From contig NC_085141.1 of assembly GCF_024139115.2 (NCBI RefSeq), forward strand, positions 219,579,783 through 219,643,782: a DNA stretch of 64,000 nucleotides. Direction: 5' to 3'. The first letter of the stretch is position 1; each line of letters begins with the position of its first letter. Source of the DNA: Armigeres subalbatus (lineage: Eukaryota > Arthropoda > Insecta > Diptera > Culicidae). The translations under genes and the position numbers were made by a program. Under the pieces are notes generated by a model that worked only from the letters and a program-made list of their open reading frames with translations, made no database searches and had not been told where the DNA came from. This document shows, one piece after another, positions 10,042 to 20,579 of the stretch.

Positions 10042-10435
10042 GGGCGATGATCTTTCATGTTATGGAAGCACATCTTCAGTTAACCCCGCATTCCCCACGC
10101 GAAGACGATTCTTCTTTATTTAGAAAATTCGCGGACCACTAATGAAACAGACTTCTTAACACAAACAAACTGGTTGGCATGCGAAAAGAACACACAATAA
10201 AATCAATTCACCATATCAGTTTCGCCTTGCGGAGTCACGAACAGCGCCACTTTGCAATGTGTTCGTGTTACCGGGGCAAGAAAACAGGCGAACGCAATCG
10301 TACGATGTGTAGCACTGTTTTATTTTTTTCCTCTTCCACTGAAGCCATGTCATATATCGTTCGTAGCTCGACGTCGTCGTCAGCACTGCAGCGGGGCAGT
10401 GTACGTACGATATACTCACTCACATTGGATCACCA

Positions 10436-10823
10436 ATTGGCGCTTTGATGTTGCATGAAGAAGAAGAAGCAGAAAGATGATAATCGAAAAAATCTCCACG
10501 GGAAACCATACGAAGAAGTTTTTAAAACTCTTCTCAAAAATTCTAGAAGCAATTTAATTAAAAACGGTAAGCAGTACGGGGTTGGACTTTTCTTCTACTA
10601 TATAATAAACACAATATTCCTATTCGAAATTTTATTTTGTGATATTACACTTAATACACAGTAGAAGAAAAGTCCAACCCCGTACTGCTTACCGTTTTTA
10701 ATTAAATTGCTTCTAGAATTTTTGAGAAGAGTTTTAAAAACTTCTTCGTATGGTTTCCCGTGGAGATTTTTTCGATTATCATCTTTCTGCTTCTTCTTCT
10801 TCATGCAACATCAAAGCGCCAAT
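10436..10823. repeat. perfect 163-bp inverted repeat with 62-bp loop
   Basis: The left arm (10436-10598) starts ATTGGCGCTTTGATGTTGCA. The right arm (10661-10823) is its exact reverse complement over all 163 bases by direct reading. The 62-bp spacer is AT-rich (10599-10660). Each arm contains the same 48-codon start of an open frame, which is a consequence of the duplication and not evidence of a protein. A transcript would fold into a long perfect hairpin. Perfect identity means a recent origin, gene conversion, or a sequencing or assembly foldback. Confidence 0.85.
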
Positions 10824-12900
10824 AGAGCATCAGCAGTATGGTATGATGTAGCCATCATCAATGCCAGTAATAGTAGGTAATTCGCAGGTCAGTAGCCAGC
10901 CACTCGCTGCCTGTCAGGAGTTTTTCAGCAAAGACGACATCGACGGCAGTAGTTCACAGTCAGGAGCCGTCACGCCGATAGCTGACTATCGCAACCTGTG
11001 CGATTTTCTTTAGTTTTCCATTTTTCTTTAGTTCGTATCTGATTTTACATAGTTGTAACTTTTACTTTCGTAATTCATTGAACCCACCGTCTCGCGACGT
11101 CACGTGTATACCAGCTGTTCAAATTAGAATCACTAATTATATCGTCATCGGCAATAAATGATGTGTCCTTAGTACGGTGTGCAATTTCCGGATCCTGCGA
11201 TAACAGTATTAGTATTAAACCTTGCCTAGTTTATGCTTCCTCAATACATTTTATTAATTACGGTCGTGATTAGTTAGTTAAAGTAAAACTATTAAGAATC
11301 TCCCCTAGTGCAGTGTTTAGTAGTGCTATGTGATATTTCTTTGAGAAGCCGAAGCGCATGCGACAATCCGTACACCCAACAATTGAATGCAACAGTGACA
11401 AGTGCGATAGCGTGATTTGCTGTAGAGAAGCTACCGTATACAGATACAGAGATAGACGAGATTCAACGTACTGGCAACCATACATGATGCTGAGTGTATG
11501 AATATTCAACTAGGTAAAGTTCTCGTCAAATATGTGTTTCGTTTCAGTTCGGCGATAATGAATCTGGTCTGGATTGTTCTTTTCGCGAGTTGATTCAATA
11601 AACCGGTATATGCAGTGTAAGGTGAAGTTCTTTGGAAACATCTGCACTTGGCGCGACATATCTAACCATTCATATCGTTATACAATATCTAGCGGACTAA
11701 TACCTTATATCAAAACAGCTGATTACAGACTGCTTCATTGGATGTTACTTCATGGAAATGTCAATTCTGTTATTGTTCCGGCAGTTATATAAATATTTGC
11801 CAAAAACAAATCCGTTAATTTGGAAGTCACGATCAATTTCGTATAAATTGAAATATTGAATGAACCACTTGGTTTCAATTGAAACCTATGAATGCACTTA
11901 TCGACAATCAGTTGGCTATATTGCTATATGCTATACGGGGTAGAGCTGAAATCAGAAATTTTCCGTGATAAGGATCAATCTGGTTTTTTAATCGTTATGA
12001 TTCACAGTTCAATGGTGTGAAATTTTGGGAAATCCGAAGACGCTTTCTTGAAAACAAATTGGCGATAATAATTATACTAAAATCTTTTACGATATTACAA
12101 TGCTAGTGTACCTTTACAAATAAATAAGGATTCACATTTTACGTTAGTTTATGGGATACTGCTTGTAGCACAGTACTGCTAGGCTTAATGAAATATAACC
12201 GCTGTAGCTTTTTAGAGGAATCAAAACCTATTATGACTTAGTAGTGAACAACGTCGACCTCCTTTGAAAGATAATTGGTGGGACACGCCAAATGGAAGAT
12301 TTTACGATTGAAGCAACCACAACCAGCGAAACTGGATTGATGTAAAATAAATTTTCAGAATGCCCACAGCAATCGGACATAAAAATAAGATAATTGGATA
12401 AAGAACTAGCGGCACCGAAAGCTCGTATCATTTCAATTCCGCACGGTGAATGACTGCGAAGTAGCTTCTGTGCTTCTACTTCCGCATGGTTTATACGCGG
12501 GCTGCGGGACTCAGTGGCGAACGAAAACTACAAAAACAATACACAAACATAACATGTTCATCGATACCAAATAATATGTCGAAACTAGTTATGACAAACG
12601 GCGCGAGCACAGATTTCCAGACAAATAGATACGTCTGGTCAAGGTCATCATGCATAGAGTGATCAGGTGTGAGAGATGCTTCTATGTTTTCTCGAATCAG
12701 CGAGGCTTTGTACCTGCCTAATCGGTTCAAACGATTAAAGTTATCATGAGATTTTCTAGAAGCTCTTAGTCAGATTTTTAGCATTATCCGTAGTGACTAG
12801 TGATATATGAAGGTGAGCTCATTCACTCCAGCGAGGTCAAGTAAATAAAAAATCGCAACTAATTTGTATGTAACACCAAAAAGGTTTTTTAAAACGTTTT
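10824..12900. other. unassigned DNA, partly non-repetitive
   Basis: The 10890-11110 part is less AT-rich and contains TCAGT-type initiator words (GCAGGTCAGTAGCC) followed by a purine/pyrimidine-mixed leader, so a promoter or 5' UTR exon is possible. No open frame with recognisable protein follows. The remainder to 12900 shows only short random frames. Nothing here could be matched to the missing upstream Osbp exons. Confidence 0.2.
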
Positions 12901-13035
12901 TCCTCAATGGTATCTGGCCATCAGGCCGAAGGTTATTAGTCCAAATGGTCATTATACCGAATGGTCACTAGGGCGAATGAGAAGTGAAAAACAAAAGTAA
13001 GAAGCTAAAAGTGAGGTTAGTTCTTCCTTCATCCT

Positions 13036-13448
13036 TTTCCTTTCTTCGTTCTTCATTCTTCTATTTTCCTTCTTCCTTCTTCCTACTTGCATTTTTCTTT
13101 TTCTGGAAAAGGAAATGAAAAGCAAGAAAGAAGTTGCTTTTCACTTCCTTTTCCACTTTTCCGTTCTCCCTTCTCACTTCTTATGTCTTACTTCTTATTA
13201 CTCACTTCACACTTCTCATTTTTTTCACTTCTTACTACTTCTTACTATTTGCTTTTAACTTTCTCGCTTTTCCCTATCACTATCAATTTTTCATTTTTCG
13301 TTTTTCACTTCTCACTTCTTACTTCTTCTTACTACTAACTTCTCTCGTTTCCCCTCTCGCTTCTCAATTCTCACTTTTCACTTTTTGCTTTTGATACAAT
13401 ATTTTTGTAATAAAGTGAAAAGTGATAATTTTTGAGAAAGTGAAATTT
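13036..13448 (+). repeat. CT-rich low-complexity tract
   Basis: CTTCTTC, CACTTCTTACT and TTTTCACTT words dominate. The tract grades into the regular heptamer array at 13449, and looks like its decayed flank. Confidence 0.6.
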
Positions 13449-14130
13449 TCACTTTTCACTTGTCACTTGTCACTTGTCACTAGTCACTAGTCACTTGTCA
13501 CTTGTCACTTGTCACTTGTCACTTGTCACTTGTCACTTGTACTTGTCACTTGTCACTTGTCACTTGTCACTTGTCACTTGTCACTTGTCACTTGTCACTT
13601 GTCACTTGTCACTTGTCACTTGTCACTTGTCACTTGTCACTTCTCACTTATCACTTGTCACTTATCACTTATCACTTCTCACTTATCACTTATCACTTAT
13701 CACTTGTCACTTATCACTTATCACTTATCACTTATCACTTATCACTTATCATTTATCATTTATCACTTATCACTTATCACTTATTACTTATCACTTATCA
13801 CTTATCACTTGTCACTTCTCACTTGTCACTTATCACTTTTCACTTTTCACTTTTCACTTTTCACTTGTCACTTGTCACTTGTCACTTGTCACTTGTCACT
13901 TGTCACTTGTCACTTGTCACTTGTCACTTGTCACTTGTCACTTGTCACTTGTCACTTGTCACTTGTCACTTGTCACTTGTCACTTGTCACTTGTCACTTG
14001 TCACTTGTCACTTTTCACTTTTCACTTTTCACTTGTCACTTGTCACTTTTCACTTTTCACTTTTCACTTTTCACTTTTCACTTTTCACTTTCCACTTTTC
14101 ACTTTTCACTTTTTACTTTTCACTTTTCAC
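13449..14130 (+). repeat. heptamer minisatellite (CACTTGT/CACTTAT/CACTTTT)n
   Basis: About 97 tandem copies of a 7-bp unit. Variants are arranged in blocks: mainly CACTTGT at 13460-13640, mainly CACTTAT at 13641-13810, CACTTTT near 13835-13865, CACTTGT again at 13866-14010, then CACTTTT to 14130. One unit near 13536 is short by 2 bp and shifts the phase. Because 7 is not a multiple of 3 and the unit has no stop on this strand, all three + frames are open and give the same heptapeptide type (SLVTCHL). These are not genes. Confidence 0.9.
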
Positions 14131-14183
14131 AACAAGTGAGAACAATTCTCACTTTTCTCTTCTCACTTTTCAGTTTTCACTTT

Positions 14184-14325
14184 GGGGCGATTCAAATATG
14201 ACGTCCACTAATTTTTGGGATTTCTTGACCCCCTCCCCCCCCTGTCACGCTTTTTTGTATACCTAGTACAAAATCTTAGACCCCCTCCCCCCCTAAAATC
14301 TGTGGCATCATTTTTGAACGACCCC
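14184..14325. mobile_element. MITE inserted in CT-rich repeat
   Basis: A 142-bp element with ends GGGGCGATTCAAATATGACG and CATCATTTTTGAACGACCCC, inverted to one another, and inner CCCCCTCCCCCCC runs. It interrupts the TTTTCAGTTTT-type tract, which resumes directly after it. Confidence 0.65.
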
Positions 14326-14487
14326 TTTTCAGTTTTTACTTTTTACTTTTCATTTTTAACTTTTCACTGCTCACTTCTCACTTTTCACTTTTCCTTTCTC
14401 ATTTCTAACTTTCTATTTCTTACTACTTCTCGCTACTTATTTCTCATTTCTAACTTCCTACTTTTCACTTTTTACTTTTCGTTTTTA

Positions 14488-15065
14488 CAATCGACTCTCT
14501 CAGTGGCGTTTCCCTAACCTCAATCTACCTGTGCACTGGACTTAAATTTAAGGAATTAGTGTGCGGAAATGCATAGAATAACTACATTTTGATTAGTTCA
14601 AACGACTCTGATAATTTTATTTTCCCTTTGGGCTGTCAAAATATCAAAATTTTCATTTTTGGGTCAGTGCACAGGTAAAAAGTGAGGTTACGCGACGCCA
14701 CTGGACTCTCTACATCTCGATGTTCTGTATCTCGATGGTTTCCTCGGTCCCTTCAATCTACATACATTTGGGCATTCTACATCTCGATAAACTCCCTATC
14801 TCGATATCTCTCTATCTCGATGTGTTCTGTTCATATTTTGTTCTGGATTCACTCTCCCTATGTCGATATGTACAAATTTTAGGCTACTAGACTATCTTTG
14901 GACAATAACAAACATATCAACAACAAGAAATGATATTTGTTTTGTTGTCGTTTTTCATAGCAACGAGCTTTTCGGGAGCTAGTAACCATTTAAATTTTAT
15001 TTCCATTTCTCGATCTCTCCCTATCTCGATGGTCCCTTCAATATCGAGATGTGGAGAGGCGTCTG
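14488..15065. mobile_element. TA-flanked MITE, CAGTCGACTCTC family, split by hAT MITE
   Basis: Second copy of the 466-852 family in the opposite orientation. It is bounded by TA at 14486-14487 and 15066-15067, with ends CAATCGACTCTCT and GAGATGTGGAGAGGCGTCTG. It is interrupted after its first 13 bp by the 203-bp element at 14501-14703. Confidence 0.8.
14501..14703. mobile_element. hAT-type MITE with 8-bp target duplication
   Basis: The ends are CAGTGGCGTTTCCCTAACCT and GAGGTTACGCGACGCCACTG, inverted to each other. The exact 8-bp duplication GACTCTCT flanks it (14493-14500 and 14704-14711). The 8-bp duplication and CA..TG ends fit the hAT superfamily. It is non-coding and inserted into the terminal repeat of an older MITE. 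Confidence 0.85.
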
Positions 15066-15200
15066 TAATACATTTTTTTTTGAAAATAACTAATAACTGT
15101 AAATGTCTTCACCCTATTACTTTTGACCTAGCCCACCTAACCCACCACTTTGGGAAACTTTGATCTAGCCCTTTATGTTGAACGTGGATTCAAGTCAAGA

Positions 15201-15325
15201 AGCCCTCCTTAGCCTGCGGTGAGATGCGCGGCTACAAAGCAAGACCATGCTGAGAGTGGCTGGGTTCGATTCCCGGTCCGGCTTAGGAAATTTTCGGGTT
15301 GGGAATTATGTTAGCCTCATGATAT
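15201..15325 (+). mobile_element. Feilai-like tRNA SINE, truncated
   Basis: CCTTAGCCTGCGGTGAGATG is followed by CGCGGCTACAAAGCAAGACC and the B-box GGGTTCGATTCCCGG. It stops at GTTAGCCTCATGATATC. The family's 3' half is absent; a TTC-headed minus-strand SINE of another family is attached directly after it. Confidence 0.75.
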
Positions 15326-15700
15326 CTTCTTCTTCTTCAATGGATCTGCATTCCAACTGGAACTTGGCCTGCTTTTCAACCTACACGGTGTGTTTATCCG
15401 AAGAGGCTTATTTTCAAAAAATCAGTATCTCTAAAACATTCACTACACGAAAGTATAGGTTTTCCTCTTTCACGTGCACCTACGTGTTCTAAAATGTTCT
15501 AGGGGGGGTCATTTTTCCATACATTTTTGGGGGGGTAAATCGGCTATCATCTGAGATTTCTATGGAGTTTGCACCAAAAATAGTGAAAAAATAAAAATTG
15601 TTCTATTATCCATTTCCTCATTTATTAATTGAAAGCTTTTCTATACCCGCCATTGCATGAGTATCTATGTATCGTGTATGGCAAGTACAATGTCAATTCT
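15326..15700 (-). mobile_element. second SINE family, fragmented
   Basis: The minus-strand copy begins with its TTCTTCTTCTTCAATGG tail complement and CTGCATTCCAACTGGAACTT. It breaks near 15393, then resumes around 15616 with TTATTAATTGAAAGCTTTTC and GGCAAGTACAATG. The intervening ~220 bp is unrelated. The fuller relative is at 25385-25677. Confidence 0.55.
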
Positions 15701-16302
15701 TGTTTTGTTATGTCTTCCTGACCGAATATAAGCATAATCAACGTTTCTCTCCAAATATGTGGGCAACATTCACAGTCCCAGTCTATCATCATTCATCATC
15801 AATTAACAAATGTAACTTCTATTGTGCGAAATAACTATGTAGCATTGTGAATTATTCCAAATGAACAATACAAGCTAGATAACTCTCCTTTGGTAACATT
15901 TTTTGTTCTAAAATGTTCTTGGAGACAACGATTTACCCTTCGAGTTTGCTATAAAACCACAATAAATTTGCCGATGTTACTAGGATCCAGCAGTATTTGA
16001 AAATATTCTTCGACGATTTTCAACTGATAACAGTTCGATTGATTCTACTATGCTCGCTGTTCCTGGGCAGGACAGTCAAATCATTGTCGTATCCATGATT
16101 TTGTAGATTAAATCATCTGTGTTATTATTTTAGCTACAATGCTGTTTGATAAGTTCAGGTCTACAAAACTATTATTCAAACATTAGGCACACATTTGAAC
16201 GAATCTCAGATATCGGTATAACTTCACCGCAATCTCAACAGCACAATGGTCCGGCAAATAATTTTACAAACTTTAGGTGATTTTACCAGATAAATAGTAA
16301 CT
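15701..16302. other. unassigned AT-rich DNA
   Basis: Only a partial relative of the CACACTTAA MITE is seen, near 16220-16280 (CACCGCAATCTCAACAGC). No gene. Confidence 0.35.
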
Positions 16303-16495
16303 GTACCGGTTTTGGCCATGGTCCTAATTTTGCCAGTTTCTCGCATAACTCCAGAAGTAAAGCACTTTCCGAGGGTTTTGTTAGCTCTAACAAAAGATAT
16401 ATCACTTATCTTTCTTCGCTGTTGAAACTGACTAACATTTTTTGAAAAATATACATTTTTCAGGGTTTTGGCACAAAGGTGGCCAAAACCGGTAC
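16303..16495. mobile_element. MITE with GTACCGGTTTTGGCCA ends
   Basis: A 193-bp element. The left GTACCGGTTTTGGCCA at 16303 pairs with the right TGGCCAAAACCGGTAC ending at 16495. Non-coding. The exact target duplication is uncertain. Confidence 0.65.
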
Positions 16496-16877
16496 ACTTT
16501 CATGGAAAAAAAATCTGCGAAATAATTCCAGAACTGTTCTACTGTTGAGATTTCGCTGAAATTCATAGACGTTTGTGGAATGATTTAAGTATGTATGTAG
16601 TTTTGTATCAATACAGCTCGTAATCTGTATGTTAGAAAAAAAAAGGTTTCATGGTTAATCAGAGGCTAAACAAAAAATTAATGGGTTTTTAGAAAACAAA
16701 ACTATTCTTTTAAAAGTCTACTGAGTGTCCGTGAAAACTGTAAAGAACCCTCATCAATCCCAAAAATACTAAATGATGTCTAGAGGTTTCCCAGAGATAG
16801 GAAATTTGCAAATGCGGTTTATTAAAAATTTACAAAAAATCTTAGTTTGTCTCATCTAACTGTTTATTCTTATTGTT

Positions 16878-17670
16878 CAGCGGGCTTGGTAGTCATACAC
16901 ACTTAACTCATTTCACCGTATTCGGTAAATTTTACCGAAATCTCAACAGCTGAACTGTTCGGTAATTTATTTTACAGATTTTTTGTAATTTTTTCCATTG
17001 CTCAACTGTCAAAATCACCGAAAATCAGTTAAATTATTTACCGAACAGTTCTGCTGTTGAGATTTCGGTAAAATTTTACCGAATTCGGCGATTTATTTTA
17101 AGTGTGTATGGCTACTGCTTCTGCCTCATACGCAGGAGGTCGTGGGTTCAATCCCAGGTCCGTTCCATTCTCCTACTTTGTATCTTTCTCTATATTTCTC
17201 ATATTGTAGCAATCGCTAGAACTGGAAATGGATTCCATACCGTTTCCATTACTATTCCTATACCTTCAACTTGAGTATTCTAACAGTAATCTGCTAGAAT
17301 TGGAAATGAACTATAGAGCTCGTTTCCTTCATCCAATTAGAAATTCCATCAGTTGCTTTCTCCTATCTATCACATTGGCAGCTCGTTAACCAAGACGGAC
17401 CTCTGCCTCTCGAACCTAACCCAAAAATTCCAACAAAATTCCGCATGAACTCGTGAATGCATCATCATTTCCTCCCCCTTCCCCTACATTGACTTGCATT
17501 CTGACGTGGCAGGCGCCAGTATGACCTAACAAATGAGATCACCAGTACTTGTACATTGAAGATGTGAGCTAGTCCCAAGCAAACAAATATTGGTTCCCTG
17601 AGCAAGAACAGCTGATCTGGTCATAATGGAGTAGCAACTACGAGCAGTCAATCAAGCTCAAGCTCAAGCT
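16878..17670 (+). mobile_element. tRNA-derived SINE with 22-bp target duplication
   Basis: It is flanked by an exact 22-bp direct repeat (CTAACTGTTTATTCTTATTG plus TT) at 16856-16877 and 17671-17692. The head carries CGGGCTTGGTAGTCA, then, after a nested MITE, GGTCGTGGGTTCAATCCCAG, a good polymerase III B box. The tail is (AAGCTC)n at 17653-17670. Without the nested 209-bp MITE and its extra TA the element is about 580 bp, long for a SINE, with no coding capacity. A second copy is at 226-1040. Confidence 0.8.
16898..17106. mobile_element. TA-flanked MITE nested in the SINE
   Basis: A 209-bp element with ends CACACTTAA and TTAAGTGTG, flanked by TA at 16896-16897 and 17107-17108. Inner arms CGGTAAATTTTACCGAAATC and CTGCTGTTGAGATTTCGGTA mirror each other. 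It separates the promoter boxes of the host SINE, which would abolish their normal spacing. Confidence 0.85.
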
Positions 17671-17989
17671 CTAACTGTTTATTCTTATTGTTGAATTTTG
17701 AAAAACATGGGTAATAAACTTTACAAATAACATTGACGTTCAAATCCTACACCCAACCAGAGATTGCAACATTTTATTGCAATCTCGCATTAGTTTCGCG
17801 TACAGTTTGTCATAATTTGCGACATATGCACAGATTGTATTAAGTAAACGGCAGGCCCTTGTATTAGGTCTCCAGTCACGAGAAAATAAGAACTGGTTAT
17901 GTGTTAGTGTGTCTACATTGAATCTAATTTTACACTCCCCTCATCGAGGAGTGAAATGATGTATACTTCGCCAACCTCAGCAACCATAC

Positions 17990-18080
17990 AAAAAAATTCG
18001 GTCAAAGACGGGAATTGAACCCGGACCCTCCACTCTTAGCACATTTAGACTGGCGCGCCAACCATCTGGACTATTTACCA
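17990..18080 (-). repeat. tRNA-like sequence (SINE head)
   Basis: Read on the minus strand, CCAGATGGTTGGCGCGCCAG resembles an A-box region and GTCCGGGTTCAATTCCCGTC is a near-perfect B box. The acceptor ends do not pair convincingly, so this is more likely the 5' part of a tRNA-derived SINE than a working tRNA gene. Confidence 0.45.
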
Positions 18081-18099
18081 GATGAGTAACGATGCGACC

Positions 18100-19005
18100 A
18101 AAGGCAATCATAATCCACGCTTCATGCTATGCGGATGTGACAAGTGGAAGGGTAACAGGGATAGCAATGAGTGATACGAGTGGAATAAGCACCATGCATA
18201 TTTGTGTCCTTTTCCGTTATCAAGCTAAACGGAATCTGGAAGATTGTGTGGGTTAAAGTTTTATTGCTGGACACCCTTCATATACTTGTTCTAGGAGGAG
18301 CCAACGAGATTCGTTTGGATGTATTGATCGAAACCAAATAAACCGACTTAATGCAATGAGATGTATTAATAAGTATGACATTCTCTGATCGATTTGAATG
18401 CGAGATTTGATACAAAATGCTTAATACAAAGAATGTAATACAGAATTGTTTTGGGTGTAGTAGTAGAGATAAACATCTCTTAGATCTTAGAAAATTCTAA
18501 AATTTAATAAAAGTCTTTGAAGCTAATGATTCACTTGAATGCATTGCCAATTTGGCATCCGTAACCTCTGCTGGACGCATGTAAACATATTCGAAAATCA
18601 TAAGAATTCTAGAAAGAATGTAATGGGGATTTTTTCCACGATTTGCATGAGATTTTTGTGAAACTTTTTCCACAATTGCGGCTTAAGAACCAGGGACGGG
18701 AATGGTTGACATTTCTTTTTACTATTCATTCTTCCATGCAGTCACAGAAAAATAAAGCCATCATAGCTGCCACAGCAGCTACCACGGTCAAGCAGACGAT
18801 AGTCAGCACAAGATTGCACTATTTTCTCTCCCTATAACTAATGTTTTCGTACAATAATTTTACAACGTGTGACCGTTTTGTTAGTGGCAAATATTCATTT
18901 CATCACTCCTTGCTCATTTTAGAGATTAAAACTTACCGATGAAGAAAAAAATGTCGCGTTTCGGTATGTTCGGTGCATGAAATTTGACCGGATAAAATGT
19001 AAATA
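18100..19005. other. unassigned AT-rich DNA
   Basis: No element boundary or coding signal is recognised. The open frame at 18643-18837 (64 codons) resembles no known protein. Confidence 0.3.
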
Positions 19006-19009
19006 CAGG

Positions 19010-19190
19010 CATACCTCGATAGTACGTACCCTTGATTGTACGTACATTTTGTTATTGGTCAAGTCGAGTCAAATATGAGACACTAAAGACGACCTTACTG
19101 TTGAGGTCGAAATACGTATCTGTCAAAGGTACAATAAAGTGGTGGAATTAAATGGGATCGTGCAAACTCGTCTAAAAAACTGGATCGCCC
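19010..19190. repeat. fragment of foldback family (see 44862-45119)
   Basis: GAGACACTAAAGACGACCTT, TTGAGGTCGAAATACGTATC and AAGTGGTGGAATTAAATGGG match one arm of the foldback element in the Osbp intron. Only a single arm is present here. Confidence 0.6.
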
Positions 19191-19548
19191 CGCAAAACTC
19201 TAGACACAAAAAGACGCAAACAATGTTTTATGCGATCTGGAAACAATACCTATAACTGAAAGTTTTCCACAAAACATTCCACCGTTCACATTATTTTTCA
19301 AAATTGAAACTATAAAAAAATGCTTTCCAAACGAAAAACTTTGTTTCAGAATTGTGTTTGTTCTTACATCTATAATTCTTGCTTGTGGAAAAGCTTTATT
19401 TAAATCTGATACGCTTTGGCCTAAGCCCATAAAACCTTAAGCTTTTTGGAAATCTATGATAAATTTTGGAAAGGCAATTCCAGGAAACCAAGGAGAATTT
19501 TTCGAATTATTAAAAGGTTATATCCATCCGGAAAACTATTTTTAAGTA

Positions 19549-20083
19549 GGGTAAAACGTGTTATCGTTATGGTATGTCCTAATGTTGCGATAGTGTTAAA
19601 ATAGTCCATTCTGGATATAATCGCATTAAAAACAATTGTTGATACGCTAAAACTTTTCAAATTAACGACTATAACAGCTTTTGTTTGACAAAATTCCGTT
19701 CAAAATGATAAAAAATCAACATTTTTCATTAAAAATTTATATCCTTTGAGCCTATTATTGCGGAAGTGCTGAGGTCCTATTGTTGTGGTATCGATCTCCA
19801 TAAAAAATACATGCAATACCGCAACAATAGGACTGACCTTCATAAAATATCGCAACGATAGGCTACCGCGTCCTATTATTGCGATAGTTTGTTTTTATTG
19901 TGATAAAAACAAACAACATAAGTTCAGCGCAATTGACGAATTTTTTACGAAACTATAGTTAACGAGCATCCTATTCGACTACAGCAATGTGGAAAAAGAT
20001 CAACAGGTAATTGTTAGAGAATTTTTGATGTCAATTTTGTTTTGACATGGTGCTTAACCCCTCCATAATAGGTCGTTTTACCC
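19549..20083. mobile_element. TA-flanked MITE with GGGTAAAACG ends
   Basis: A 535-bp element with GGGTAAAACG on the left and CGTTTTACCC on the right, flanked by TA at 19547-19548 and 20084-20085. Inside, CCTATTATTGCGATAG-like words recur in both orientations at least five times. Non-coding. Confidence 0.75.
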
Positions 20084-20329
20084 TACAGAAGAAAATCTTG
20101 TTTTTTTTTTCATTTGATTATTTTGATTGATAAAATTGATTATCGGTAGGAAGAATGTGCTTCGATAACTCAACGTCGCAGTACTTTTAAGATTTGGACA
20201 TAATCTCTAAAATAGTAATAGTTTTTTGTGTACACAATTATACACTATGTAATAAGCGTAGCTAGAATTTCTGCTCCCGGTACTACTAGACAGAAATAAA
20301 TTAGGAGAAGACAATAATATCCGCCCACC

Positions 20330-20575
20330 ATGAGTTTGCAACATTTGTCGGTTCAGAGTACTCAGCTTTTCCTTCTTCTTCCTTTTCAATGGTTTTACAG
20401 TCCAACTGGAACTTGAGTTGCTTTTCTACATAGTGTTCTTCTAATATTACTACAGTAAATAATTTATTGGAAGCTTTTCTGCTCGCGAATTGCATGAATA
20501 TGTGTCTTGTGTGCAAGTACAATGTATATACTATGCCAAGGGAGCCGACAATGTTTCCCACCCGAAAACATCCAG
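20330..20575 (-). mobile_element. second SINE family, truncated copy
   Basis: TTTTCAATGGTTTTACAGTC, CCAACTGGAACTTGAGTTGC and GTGCAAGTACAATGTATATA align with the copy at 25385-25677 on the same strand. The tRNA-like head is missing. Confidence 0.55.
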
Positions 20576-20579
20576 TTTA

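Noticed and set aside
10455..10804. Two open frames with identical first 48 residues on opposite strands
   Set aside because: A direct result of the perfect inverted repeat; the lysine-rich start comes from GAAGAAG-type sequence and no domain is seen.
13474..14266. Three long overlapping + frames of 221-254 codons
   Set aside because: They are the stop-free translations of the 7-bp repeat in every frame, with no start context, domain or codon bias.
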